Part shown: in pieces, positions 1 through 8,117 of the stretch | Layout: every line of letters starts with the position of its first letter | Numbering within the stretch: position 1 is the first letter of the stretch | Assembly (NCBI GenBank): GCA_002529455.1 | Contig: NYMS01000063.1 | Location: forward strand, 62,001-126,000 | Length of the DNA stretch: 64,000 bases | Source of the DNA: Glycomyces fuscus | Lineage (GTDB): Bacteria > Actinomycetota > Actinomycetes > Streptosporangiales > Streptosporangiaceae | Reading direction: 5' to 3' | Notes under the pieces: model-generated | Told to the model about the DNA's origin: nothing | The model's database searches: none | Seen by the model: only the letters and a program-made list of their open reading frames with translations | Translations under genes and position numbers: made by a program

Positions 1-130
1 GGAGAAGGCCTGGGACGAGAACGCCGACCCCTTCACCAACGTCGTCCGGGTCACCGTCATGACCCTGCGCAAGAAGCTCGGCGACCCGCCCGTCATCCAG
101 ACCGTCCCCGGCGCCGGGTACCGGCTGTGA
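1..130 (+). CDS. response regulator, OmpR/PhoB type, C-terminal fragment (CutR-like)
   Basis: Only the last 42 residues are present; the gene begins before the window. The reading frame from base 2 ends at TGA 128-130 and gives the end of a winged-helix output domain, with the recognition-helix region (NVVRVTVMTLRKKLG) and the classic PGAGYRL C-terminus of OmpR/PhoB regulators. It would bind promoter DNA after phosphorylation by the kinase encoded immediately downstream, whose GTG start overlaps this stop by 4 nt. The CutR assignment is inference from the pairing with a CutS-like kinase and from the neighbourhood. Confidence 0.9.
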   Translation, partial: EKAWDENADPFTNVVRVTVMTLRKKLGDPPVIQTVPGAGYRL

Positions 131-1377
131 GACCGGCGGAGCGGGCCGAGCCGGGGCAGGTCGAGCCCACCCGCCCCGGCGACACCGGGACGTGGCGGCG
201 CCTGAACACCCTGTCGCCCGAGGGCGCGGGAACCGAGCGCTCCGCGGCCGCCGCCCGGGTCCACCACTTCACCGACAACCTCAGCCTGCGCGCACGGCTC
301 ACCCTCATCTACGGGATGCTGTTCTTCGCCGCGGGCTCCGTGCTGGTCCTGGTCAACTACCTGATCGTCGCGGTCCTGCTCAACGCGCTCCTGGTCGAGG
401 AGAGCTTCGCCGAGCTGCGCGCGCACAGGGACCTCATCGAGCAGGTGCTCACCCACGTCACCCGGTTCTCGCTGCTCGCGCTGTTCCTGGTGGGCCTGCT
501 CGCCGTCGCCCTGGGCTACGCGGTGGCCGGAAGGGCGCTGTCCCCGCTCCAGAAGATCACCCGCATCGCCCGCCGCCTGTCGGAGCGCTCCCTGCACGAG
601 CGCATCGCCCTGTCCGGGCCCGACGACGAGATCCGCGAGCTCGCCGACACCTTCGACGGCATGCTGGAGCGCCTGGACCGGGCCTTCGACGGCCAACGCC
701 GCTTCGTCGCCAACGCCTCGCACGAGCTGCGCACGCCGCTGGCGATCAACCGCACCCTGCTGGAGGTGGCGCTCAGCGCCCCCGACGTCTCGGCCGACCT
801 CAAGAGCGTCGGACAGACCCTGCTGGAGACCAACGCCCGCCACGAACGCCTCATCGAGGGCCTGCTCCTGCTCGCCAAGAGCGACCGCGAGCTGGAGGTC
901 CGCGCCAGGGTGGACCTGGGCGAGGTCGCCGGAACGGTGCTCAGCCAGCTCAGCGGTCCGCTGGCCGACTCCGGCCTGAGCCTGCGCCAGGACCTGCGCC
1001 CCGCCACGGTGGTCGGCGACCCCGTCCTGCTGGAGCGGCTCGTGGGCAACCTGGTGGAGAACGCCCTCAAGTACAACGTCGACGAAGGCGAGATCACCGT
1101 GCGCAGCGGCATGTACGAGGGCATGCCCGCCGTCCAGGTGGAGAACTCCGGCAAGGTCATCCCCGCCTACGAGATCGAGGGCCTGTTCGAGCCGTTCCGT
1201 CGCGGCTCCGGAGACCGGGTGGGCTCCGGCCGCAGCGCCGGACTGGGCCTGTCCATCGTCCGGTCCGTGGTGCGCGCGCACGAGGGCGCGGTGACCGCGT
1301 GGCCGCGCGCCGGCGGGGGGCTGGTCGTCACCGTCCGCCTCCCTCCGGCCCCCGCGGAGGGCCCCGAGCGGCGCTGA
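127..1377 (+). CDS. two-component sensor histidine kinase (CutS-like)
   Basis: A 416-aa membrane sensor kinase. There are two transmembrane segments at about residues 59-85 and 113-135 with only a short external loop of about 27 residues, then a HAMP linker (about 136-190), a HisKA dimerisation domain with the phospho-accepting His199 in ASHELRTP, and a HATPase_c domain with N box (NLVENALKYN) and a GLGLSIV G box. The short loop suggests it senses a membrane or partner-protein signal rather than a large external ligand. The GTG start overlaps the stop of the response regulator, so the pair is translationally coupled. The N-terminal 50 residues before the first membrane segment are unusually long, so a later start is possible. 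Confidence 0.9.
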   Translation: MRPAERAEPGQVEPTRPGDTGTWRRLNTLSPEGAGTERSAAAARVHHFTDNLSLRARLTLIYGMLFFAAGSVLVLVNYLIVAVLLNALLVEESFAELRAHRDLIEQVLTHVTRFSLLALFLVGLLAVALGYAVAGRALSPLQKITRIARRLSERSLHERIALSGPDDEIRELADTFDGMLERLDRAFDGQRRFVANASHELRTPLAINRTLLEVALSAPDVSADLKSVGQTLLETNARHERLIEGLLLLAKSDRELEVRARVDLGEVAGTVLSQLSGPLADSGLSLRQDLRPATVVGDPVLLERLVGNLVENALKYNVDEGEITVRSGMYEGMPAVQVENSGKVIPAYEIEGLFEPFRRGSGDRVGSGRSAGLGLSIVRSVVRAHEGAVTAWPRAGGGLVVTVRLPPAPAEGPERR

Positions 1378-1836
1378 ACCCGCCCACCGGGCCAAGCTGC
1401 GTTTGGCCGGTCTTCGTGGTATCTATACGTGTCCGAAGACACGCCCACCCGTGTCACGGGCGCCGACCCCGGGTGGGTATGCTTCCCCGGGCGTGGACAC
1501 GGAGGGAATCCCTCCTGACGTGGGCATGTCCTGCTTTTCGTCCGCCCCTGGGGGAGTGTTCCGCGCTTTGTCCGGAGTGGGCGAAAACGGATTTCCCAGG
1601 TCTACGAGGCATCCGACGTTGGGTAGTACACAGGGGGCGTCCCCGGCGCAGCCACATGTGGCCGCCTTCGGTCACGACCCCGTGAAAGTACTGCTGACCT
1701 GTGGACAGTGGCCCGGGAGGGGACACGGTCCGCCGACATCGGGAAAACTCGTCGGCCGAACCGGGCACAACCAAGGTCTCTCAAGCGTTACACCCGCGCG
1801 ACGAGGCACTGAACGAGGGGGATGGAGTTAGCAGAG
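1378..1836. other. 459-bp intergenic region before the DUF4193 gene
   Basis: No convincing gene is seen on either strand; the short open frames here have no recognisable family or ribosome site. The last 100 bases are less GC-rich and probably hold the promoter of the DUF4193 gene. I could not assign -35 and -10 boxes with confidence. No clear terminator hairpin was found after the kinase gene. Confidence 0.4.
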
Positions 1837-2133
1837 ATGGCCACCGACTACGACAGCCCGCGCAAGACTGACGAGGACATCAACGAGGACAGCCTCCAGG
1901 AGCTGCAGGCGCGGCGCGTGGACAAGGGCACCGGCACGATCGACGTCGACCCCGACGAGGTGGCCGAGGGCATGGAACTGCCCGGTGCCGACCTGTCGGG
2001 CGAGGAACTCGCGGTGCGCGTGCTCCCGCGTCAGGCCGACGAGTTCACCTGCTCGCGCTGCTTCCTGGTGCACCACCGCAGCCAGCTCGCCGAGCAGCGC
2101 GCCGGCCAGCTGGTCTGCAAGGAATGCGCCTGA
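1837..2133 (+). CDS. DUF4193 family protein
   Basis: A 98-aa acidic protein matching the actinobacterial DUF4193 family, which starts with MATDYDSPR. The C-terminal third carries two Cys-x-x-Cys pairs (CSRC and CKEC), which fits a small zinc ribbon, and the rest is rich in Asp and Glu. The function is unknown; the fold suggests binding to nucleic acid or to transcription or translation machinery. The ATG at 1837 is preferred over the upstream in-frame ATG at 1822 because it restores the conserved family N-terminus. The gene lies in the expected neighbourhood (two-component pair before, DUF4235 and dut after). Confidence 0.9.
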   Translation: MATDYDSPRKTDEDINEDSLQELQARRVDKGTGTIDVDPDEVAEGMELPGADLSGEELAVRVLPRQADEFTCSRCFLVHHRSQLAEQRAGQLVCKECA

Positions 2134-2258
2134 TCGGACGGGACGGCCCCTGAACCGTCCCGTCCCGGACGGCTCCCGGCCGCGCGGACGGACCCCACCG
2201 GCGTCCGGCGGGAGCGCGTGAGGCCTTCCGGGCTCCCGTGCGGGAGCGCGGTGGAACA

Positions 2259-2308
2259 CGACGGCGGACGGCCGACCACACCCCGGTGCGGTCGGCCGCC
2301 CGCCGTCG
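2259..2308. terminator. bidirectional terminator between DUF4193 and DUF4235 genes
   Basis: An inverted repeat with 19-nt arms (2259-2277 and 2290-2308) and one mismatch, with a 12-nt loop. It lies between two convergent genes and can serve both. A second, smaller hairpin with 11-bp arms lies at about 2136-2168, just after the DUF4193 stop. Confidence 0.65.
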
Positions 2309-2322
2309 TCGCCTCTGCGGCG

Positions 2323-2601
2323 TCAGACCTCCAGCTCGCCGGGACCGGCGCCGAACATCCTGGCGCGGGCGGCGCGCACGGCCAGCACCCGGGCCACCTC
2401 GGTGCCGACACCGGCCATCACGGCCCAGGTCAGCGCCGTGCCGAGGCTGATGTCGGGGGAGTCCACGTCCGTGGGCGGTTCCTCGCCGGTCACGCGGGTC
2501 CAGGCAAAGTTCAGGGCCTTGCGCATGGCGTACTGCGCGGCGAACCCGGCCGCGAAGCCCACCAGGGCGGGGCCGAGGTCACCGCCGTCCTTCTTAGCCA
2601 T
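2323..2601 (-). CDS. DUF4235 domain-containing membrane protein
   Basis: A 92-aa protein beginning MAKKDGG. It has a hydrophobic helix near residues 10-30 that carries the FAAGFAAQYAMRKAL segment typical of DUF4235, a TGEEPP turn, and a second hydrophobic stretch near the middle (TALTWAVMAGVGTEVARVLA). It is probably a small inner-membrane protein with two helices. The ATG at 2601 is chosen because AAGGA lies about 7 nt upstream; an in-frame ATG at 2613 is less likely. The gene is convergent with the DUF4193 gene. The function is unknown. Confidence 0.85.
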   Translation of the reverse strand: MAKKDGGDLGPALVGFAAGFAAQYAMRKALNFAWTRVTGEEPPTDVDSPDISLGTALTWAVMAGVGTEVARVLAVRAARARMFGAGPGELEV

Positions 2602-2805
2602 CGAATCCTTCACCGTTTCCGTTGGGGTGTACGGAGGATGCGCGGTCGGCGTGCACCCTCCCCTGCGTACGGGGAGATCCTTTCACGTCCGTCCGCGGGA
2701 GGCGGGAGCCAACCCCGCGCCAGCGTGCCAGAGGGGCGCCGGCACCCCGCTGTGACGGCCCGAAACCCGGAGCGACCACGGCCCGGAGAGCACTACCATT
2801 GCCCC

Positions 2806-5382
2806 ATGACCAACGGCTCTCATTCCTTCCGCATGCCCGACAAGCCCTCGCTGGACGGTATCGAGGCGAAGTGGGTCGACGTATGGGATGAGTCCGGCGT
2901 CTACCACTTCGACCGCACGGCCGACCGCGCGGACGTCTACTCCATCGACACCCCGCCGCCCACGGTCTCGGGCTCGCTGCACATCGGCCACGTGTTCTCC
3001 TACACGCACACCGACACCGTCGCGCGCTTCCAGCGCATGAACGGCAAGGCCGTCTTCTACCCCATGGGCTGGGACGACAACGGCCTGCCCACCGAGCGCC
3101 GCGTCCAGAACTACTACGGCGTGCGCTGCGACCCGTCGATCCCCTACGACCCGGACTTCCAGCCGCCCGCCAAGCCCGACCCCAAGCGGCAGGTCCCCGT
3201 CTCCCGGCGCAACTTCATCGAGCTGTGCGACAGGCTCACCGCCGAGGACGAGAAGGTCTTCGAGTCCATCTGGCGCCGCCTCGGGCTGAGCGTCGACTGG
3301 CGCCACACCTACGCCACCATCGACGACAACTCCCGCGCCGCCGCCCAGCGCGCCTTCCTGCGCAACCTGGCCCGCGGCGAGGCCTACATGTCCGAGGCGC
3401 CCACCCTGTGGGACGTCACGTTCCGCACCGCGGTCGCCCAGGCCGAGCTGGAGGACCGCGAGCGCCCCAGCGCCTACCACAAGGTCGCCTTCCACCGGCC
3501 CGACGGCACCCCGGTCCACATCGAGACCACCCGCCCCGAGCTGCTGGCCGCCTGCGTCGCCCTGGTCGCCCACCCCGACGACGAGCGCTACCAGGACCTG
3601 TTCGGCACCACGGTGCGCACGCCGGTCTTCGGCGTCGAGGTCCCCGTGAGGGCCCACCGCCTCGCCGACCCCGAGAAGGGGTCCGGCATCGCCATGATCT
3701 GCACCTTCGGCGACACCACCGACGTCACCTGGTGGCGCGAGCTCCAGCTGGAGACCCGGCCGATCATCGGCTGGGACGGCCGCATCATGGCCGACCCGCC
3801 CAGGGGGCTGGAGGGCGGAGCCGCCCGTGAGGCCTACGACACGCTCGTGGGCGCCACCGTCCACACCGCGCGCGAGCGCACCGTCGCCCTGCTGCGCGAG
3901 AGCGGCGACCTGGTCGGCGAGCCCACGCCGATCACCCACCCGGTGAAGTTCTACGAGAAGGGCGACAAGCCCCTGGAGATCGTCACCACCCGCCAGTGGT
4001 ACATCCGCAACGGCGGGCGGGACGAGGACCTGCGCCGGCAGCTCCTGCGGCGCGGGCGCGAGCTCACCTGGCACCCCGAGCACATGCGCGCCCGCTACGA
4101 GAACTGGGTCGAGGGCCTCAACGGCGACTGGCTGATCAGCCGCCAGCGCTTCTTCGGCGTCCCCTTCCCGGTCTGGTATCCGCTGGACGCCGACGGCAAC
4201 CCGCGCTACGACGAGCCCATCGTCCCCGCCGAGGAGCAGCTGCCCGTCGACCCCAGCTCGCAGGCGCCCGAGGGCTACACCGAGGACCAGCGCGGGCAGG
4301 CGAACGGCTTCATGGGCGACCCCGACGTCATGGACACCTGGGCGACCTCCTCGCTGTCCCCGCAGATCGCCTCCGGCTGGGAGCGCGACCCGGACCTGTA
4401 CCGGCGCGTCTTCCCCATGGACTACCGGCCCCAGGGCCAGGACATCATCCGCACCTGGCTGTTCTCCACCGTGGTCCGGGCCCACTTCGAGAACGGGACC
4501 CTGCCCTGGAGCACCACCGGGATCTCCGGGTGGATCCTGGACCCCGACCGCAAGAAGATGTCCAAGTCCAAGGGCAACGTCGTCACCCCGCTGGCGCTGC
4601 TGGAGAAGTACAGCTCCGACGCGGTCCGCTACTGGGCCGCCAGCGGCCGCCTGGGCACCGACACCGCCATGGACGAGGGCCAGATGAAGGTCGGCCGCAG
4701 GCTGTCCATCAAGATCCTCAACGCCAGCAAGTTCGTCATGTCCGTGGCCGGTGAGGGCGCCGCGGCCGACCCCGCGCAGGTCACCCAGCCGCTGGACCGG
4801 GCGATGCTGGCCGCGCTGGCCGACGTCGTGGAGGACGCCACCGCCGCCTTCCGCGCCTACGACCACACCCGGGCCCTGGAGCGCACCGAGCGCTTCTTCT
4901 GGGACTTCTGCGACGACTACCTGGAGCTGGTCAAGGCCCGCGCCTACGACACCGGGTCCGCCGAGGGCGCCTCCGCCCGCGCCGCGCTGCTGGTGGCCCT
5001 GGGCGCCCTGCACAAGCTCTTCGCCCCCTTCGTGCCCTTCGTGGCCGAGGAGGTCTGGAGCTGGTGGCAGGAGGGTTCGGTCCACGCCCAGCGCTGGCCC
5101 GACACCGCCGAGTACCGCGTCGCGGCCGCCGACGGCGACCCCGCCGTCCTGGCCGCAACCGCCGAGGTGCTGCGCGCCGTGCGCAAGGCCAAGTCCGAGG
5201 CGAAGCTGTCCATGCGGGCCGAGGTCGAGCACGTCAGCGTCTCGGGCAAGCGGGTCGACGCCGCCCGCGCCGCCAGCGGTGACATCGCCGCCGCGGGCCG
5301 CGCGGCCGGGATCGACTTCCGTACCACCGACGACGCCGAGCTCACCGTCGAGGTGACCCTGCCCGAGCCCGCCGCGGAATAG
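2806..5382 (+). CDS. valS: valine--tRNA ligase, archaeal/alphaproteobacterial type
   Basis: An 858-aa class I aminoacyl-tRNA synthetase that attaches valine to tRNA-Val. The HIGH motif is intact at residues 59-62 and the KMSKS motif at 584-588. An editing (CP1) insertion, including TTRPELL near residue 245, and an anticodon-binding domain after about residue 640 are present. The segment after HIGH reads GWDDNGLPTE, the signature I associate with archaeal and Rickettsia-like ValS, not the DHAGIATQ form of most bacterial ValS. There is no long C-terminal coiled coil, which fits the shorter type. The ATG at 2806 begins a normal N-terminus. No T-box leader was seen upstream. It may be the only ValS or a second copy. 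Confidence 0.93.
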   Translation: MTNGSHSFRMPDKPSLDGIEAKWVDVWDESGVYHFDRTADRADVYSIDTPPPTVSGSLHIGHVFSYTHTDTVARFQRMNGKAVFYPMGWDDNGLPTERRVQNYYGVRCDPSIPYDPDFQPPAKPDPKRQVPVSRRNFIELCDRLTAEDEKVFESIWRRLGLSVDWRHTYATIDDNSRAAAQRAFLRNLARGEAYMSEAPTLWDVTFRTAVAQAELEDRERPSAYHKVAFHRPDGTPVHIETTRPELLAACVALVAHPDDERYQDLFGTTVRTPVFGVEVPVRAHRLADPEKGSGIAMICTFGDTTDVTWWRELQLETRPIIGWDGRIMADPPRGLEGGAAREAYDTLVGATVHTARERTVALLRESGDLVGEPTPITHPVKFYEKGDKPLEIVTTRQWYIRNGGRDEDLRRQLLRRGRELTWHPEHMRARYENWVEGLNGDWLISRQRFFGVPFPVWYPLDADGNPRYDEPIVPAEEQLPVDPSSQAPEGYTEDQRGQANGFMGDPDVMDTWATSSLSPQIASGWERDPDLYRRVFPMDYRPQGQDIIRTWLFSTVVRAHFENGTLPWSTTGISGWILDPDRKKMSKSKGNVVTPLALLEKYSSDAVRYWAASGRLGTDTAMDEGQMKVGRRLSIKILNASKFVMSVAGEGAAADPAQVTQPLDRAMLAALADVVEDATAAFRAYDHTRALERTERFFWDFCDDYLELVKARAYDTGSAEGASARAALLVALGALHKLFAPFVPFVAEEVWSWWQEGSVHAQRWPDTAEYRVAAADGDPAVLAATAEVLRAVRKAKSEAKLSMRAEVEHVSVSGKRVDAARAASGDIAAAGRAAGIDFRTTDDAELTVEVTLPEPAAE

Positions 5383-5397
5383 CTCCTGTTCGGCCGG

Positions 5398-5745
5398 CGC
5401 CCGCTCCCCGGGCGCCGGGGCAGGGGCGGAGCTCCCCAGGGGGTGTTGTTCGGGTGTCCGCGGGGTTCTGGAGGTGGCGGAGGGGGGTTTCGCGAGGAAC
5501 GAGTGAACCCGCCGTAGACACCGAAGGTTCCCGCTCTTCGGGCGCCCGAACACGGAGCGGAGCTCCCCAGGGGTGTTGTTCGGGTGTCCGCGGGGTTCTG
5601 GAGGTGGCGGAGGGGGGTTTCGCGAGGAACGAGTGAACCCGCCGTAGACACCGAAGGTGGTTTCGCGAGGAACGAGTGAACCCGCCGTAGACACCGAAGG
5701 TTCCCGCTCTTCGGGCGCCCGAACACGGAGCGGAGCTCCCCAGGG
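5398..5745. repeat. tandem copies of a ~131-bp intergenic repeat
   Basis: Directly after valS. Two nearly identical units start at 5426 and 5557 (period 131 nt, with one G fewer in the second). Inside the second unit a segment of about 43 nt (from TTTCGCGAGGAACGAG to GACACCGAAGG) is duplicated at about 5617-5700. A tail-only copy precedes the array at 5398-5441, and a final tail ends at about 5745. The unit contains the 10-bp palindrome CGGGCGCCCG. Diverged copies lie at 46318-46454 and, tail only, at 32735-32808, so this is a dispersed family and not merely a local duplication. I see no coding potential conserved between copies. Confidence 0.9.
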
Positions 5746-5751
5746 GTACTG

Positions 5752-5797
5752 ACGGGGGCGGTCTTTGCCGGAGGGATCCGGCGAAGACCGCCCCCGT
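5752..5797. terminator. strong hairpin terminator before dut
   Basis: A perfect 14-bp stem (5752-5765 with 5784-5797) continues through a wobble pair into a further 5-bp stem (GCCGG/CCGGC), giving about 20 bp around a short loop. It closes the valS and repeat region and separates it from the dut promoter. Confidence 0.75.
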
Positions 5798-5857
5798 TCG
5801 CGTACCGGCGGTGCTGGACACCGGTTCGGCGCCCCGGGAGCGATAGGCTCGGCCGAT

Positions 5858-6334
5858 GTGAGTACCACATCCCTGGAAGGCGGCCGGACCCCTGTCACGG
5901 TCCACCGCCTGGACCCCGGCCTTCCCCTGCCCGAGTACGCCCATCCCGGTGACGCGGGCGCGGACCTGTACACCGCCGTCGACGTCACCCTGGACCCCGG
6001 GCAGAGGGCCACGGTCCCCACCGGCCTGGCGATCGCCCTGCCCGAGGGGTACGCGGCCTTCGTGCACCCGCGCTCGGGCCTCGCCGCGCGCTGCGGGGTG
6101 ACGCTCGTCAACGCGCCGGGCACGGTCGACGCCGGGTACCGCGGCGAGATCAGGGTGACCCTGATCAACACCGACAGGGACACCCCGGTGAAGCTGACCC
6201 GGGGCGACCGGATCGCGCAGCTGGTGGTCCAGCGCGTGGAACGGGCGGTGTTCGTCGAGGCCGACTCCCTCCCGGAGTCGGCACGGGGAACGGGTGGTTT
6301 CGGTTCGACCGGGGGGCACGCCGCACAGCGGTGA
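5858..6334 (+). CDS. dut: dUTP diphosphatase (dUTPase)
   Basis: A 158-aa trimeric-type dUTPase that hydrolyses dUTP to dUMP and pyrophosphate, keeping uracil out of DNA and supplying dTMP synthesis. The five family motifs are visible: GDAGADLY, the PRSGLA motif, GYRGEIRV with the catalytic-site Asp just before it, GDRIAQLV, and the C-terminal Gly-rich RGTGGFGSTG that closes over the active site. The GTG at 5858 gives the normal length. The stop overlaps an in-frame start of the following DUF3710 frame by 4 nt, although the more likely DUF3710 start lies 60 nt further on. Confidence 0.96.
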   Translation: MSTTSLEGGRTPVTVHRLDPGLPLPEYAHPGDAGADLYTAVDVTLDPGQRATVPTGLAIALPEGYAAFVHPRSGLAARCGVTLVNAPGTVDAGYRGEIRVTLINTDRDTPVKLTRGDRIAQLVVQRVERAVFVEADSLPESARGTGGFGSTGGHAAQR

Positions 6335-6390
6335 CGGCGCCCCGAATCCCCGGAGGCATCCGGGACCGACGGAAGCGAAGAGGTGAAGGC

Positions 6391-7263
6391 GTGTTCGGAC
6401 GCCGCCGCAAGAAGCGGGACGAAGAGACCGAGAGAACGGGGACGGAGGCCGGGCCCAGGCGGGAGGGTGCCGCCGGAGCGGTCTCCTTCGGCAACGAGAT
6501 CGAGCCGGAGCGCTCCCGGGAGCAGCAGCCCAAGGAGGCGGACCGCCACCGCTCCTCCGGGCCGTGGGACTCCGCCGAGGACGCCCCCGAGGCCAACCGG
6601 ATGGACCTGGGCAGCATGCGGCTGCCCATGGAGCAGGGCACCGAGATCCAGGTGAACGTCGCCCAGGACGCCCAGGGCAAGCAGAAGATCATCGGCGTCA
6701 CCCTGGTACGCGGCAAGAGCGCGCTGCAGGTGCAGCCCTTCGCCGCTCCCAAGTCCTCGGGGCTGTGGGACGAGATGCGCGAGGAGCTGCGCGAGCAGGT
6801 CGTCAAGCAGGGCGGCAAGGCCGAGGACCACGACGGCACCTTCGGCCCCGAGCTCAAGGCCCTCGTCCCGGTCAAGGGCCGTACGACCGAGGACGGCAAA
6901 CAGCTCGCCCAGCGGGTGCGCTTCATCGGCGTCGACGGGCCGCGCTGGGTGCTGCGCGGCGTGATCCGCGGCGAGGGCGCCTCCAAGCCCGAGGTGATGG
7001 CCGAGGTCGAGCACCTCTTCTCGAACATCGTGGTGGTGCGCGGCGACCACCCGGTGCCCCCGAGCGAGCTGCTGCCCATCACCGTGCCCAAGGAGATCCA
7101 GGAGAAGATGGCCGAGGCCGCCAAGGCGCGCGCCGCCCAGCAGGCGGCCCAGCGCGGCAACGCGGGCGGCTCTCCCAACGGCGCCGCGCCCGGCGCGCGG
7201 CCCGACCGCTCCGACGGCCGGCCGGGCCGGTCCGGCGGTGCCCCGGGCGGCCCGCAGGAGTAG
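6391..7263 (+). CDS. DUF3710 domain-containing protein
   Basis: A 290-aa protein of the actinobacterial DUF3710 family, normally found directly after dut. The N-terminus (VFGRRRKKR) is basic, followed by a low-complexity acidic linker to about residue 65, the conserved core (LGSMRLPM, QVNVAQDAQGKQKIIGVTL, SALQVQPFAAPKSSGLWDE, GVDGPRWVLRGVI), and a disordered Ala/Gly/Pro-rich tail after about residue 235. The GTG at 6391 is preferred because family members begin (M)FGRR; the frame is open back to GTG 6331, which overlaps the dut stop. The function is unknown. Cytoplasmic, since no membrane segment is seen. Confidence 0.9.
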   Translation: MFGRRRKKRDEETERTGTEAGPRREGAAGAVSFGNEIEPERSREQQPKEADRHRSSGPWDSAEDAPEANRMDLGSMRLPMEQGTEIQVNVAQDAQGKQKIIGVTLVRGKSALQVQPFAAPKSSGLWDEMREELREQVVKQGGKAEDHDGTFGPELKALVPVKGRTTEDGKQLAQRVRFIGVDGPRWVLRGVIRGEGASKPEVMAEVEHLFSNIVVVRGDHPVPPSELLPITVPKEIQEKMAEAAKARAAQQAAQRGNAGGSPNGAAPGARPDRSDGRPGRSGGAPGGPQE

Positions 7264-7321
7264 GCCCCCGCCGCCGGGGAGGTGCCGGGCGGGGCGCGCC
7301 CTCTTCCGTAGTCTGTGACAC

Positions 7322-8062
7322 ATGACGCAGACGACGGAGAACAGCGCGCCCCGCCCGCTCCCCGAGGACTGGAACCGGGCCCTGGCGGTGGTGGCCCACC
7401 CCGACGACCTGGAGTTCGGCAGCTCCTCCGCGATCGCCCGCTGGACCGGCCAGGGCAAGGACGTGGTGGAACTGCTGGTCACCCGGGGCGAGGCGGGGAT
7501 CGACGGCATCGCCCCCGAGGAGTGCGCGCCTTTGCGCATGGCCGAGCAGAGGGCCTCGGCGGCGGCCGTCGGCGTGGCCGCCGTGGAGTTCCTCGACTTC
7601 CCCGACGGCACCCTGGAGTACGGGCTGCCGCTGCGCGCGGCGCTGGCCGCGGCGATCCGGCGCCACCGCCCCGACGTGGTCGTCTCCATCAACTTCCGCG
7701 AGCACTTCCCGGGCGCGGGCGGGTTCAACCACGCCGACCACCGGGTGCTCGGACCGGCCCTGCTGGACGCGGTCCGCGACGCCGCCAACCGGTGGGTGTT
7801 CCGCGAGCAGCTGGAGGAGGGCCTCCAGCCGTGGTCGGGCGTGCGCTTCGTGGCCTTCGGCGCCTCGCCCCGGGCCGCCCACTACGTCGAGTTGAGCGAG
7901 GCCGACCTGGCCGCGGGCGTGGCGTCGCTGGACGCCCACGCCCTCTACCTGTCCAACCTGGACGGGTTCGACCAGAAGTCCTTCCTGCCCGAGGCCGCCG
8001 CCCGGGCGGGGGAGTGGGCCGGGGTCCCCCTCGCCACCGCCTTCGAGGTGTTCGACGTCTGA
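7322..8062 (+). CDS. PIG-L family deacetylase
   Basis: A 246-aa zinc-dependent N-deacetylase of the PIG-L/LmbE family. The metal and catalytic motif AHPDD is at residues 25-29, and the second zinc His lies in the NHADHR segment near residue 140. Members act on GlcNAc-linked small molecules, such as mycothiol precursors, mycothiol conjugates or glycosylated antibiotics; the substrate cannot be read from sequence. It follows DUF3710 by 58 nt on the same strand and is convergent with the serpin gene. If related to mycothiol-conjugate processing it could help detoxify electrophiles, but that is speculation. Confidence 0.87.
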   Translation: MTQTTENSAPRPLPEDWNRALAVVAHPDDLEFGSSSAIARWTGQGKDVVELLVTRGEAGIDGIAPEECAPLRMAEQRASAAAVGVAAVEFLDFPDGTLEYGLPLRAALAAAIRRHRPDVVVSINFREHFPGAGGFNHADHRVLGPALLDAVRDAANRWVFREQLEEGLQPWSGVRFVAFGASPRAAHYVELSEADLAAGVASLDAHALYLSNLDGFDQKSFLPEAAARAGEWAGVPLATAFEVFDV

Positions 8063-8117
8063 CGGGCAGACCGGCACACGGGGCCTTTCCGCCGGTGCCG
8101 GGGCGGCCCCGGCGGGG

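Noticed and set aside
2602..2805. T-box or other riboswitch upstream of valS
   Set aside because: No T-box core sequence or specifier-loop arrangement could be recognised in the 204-nt gap.
5426..5745. Tandem repeats that might be read as a CRISPR array
   Set aside because: Units are about 131 bp with no short repeat/unique-spacer alternation, and no cas genes are present.
2683..7788. A 1701-codon open frame on the minus strand across valS, dut and DUF3710
   Set aside because: It is the complement of strongly supported genes in high-GC DNA; the translation is low-complexity and matches no family. The same applies to the long minus frames 18574-21891 (under pksE) and 46744-49587 (under acnA).
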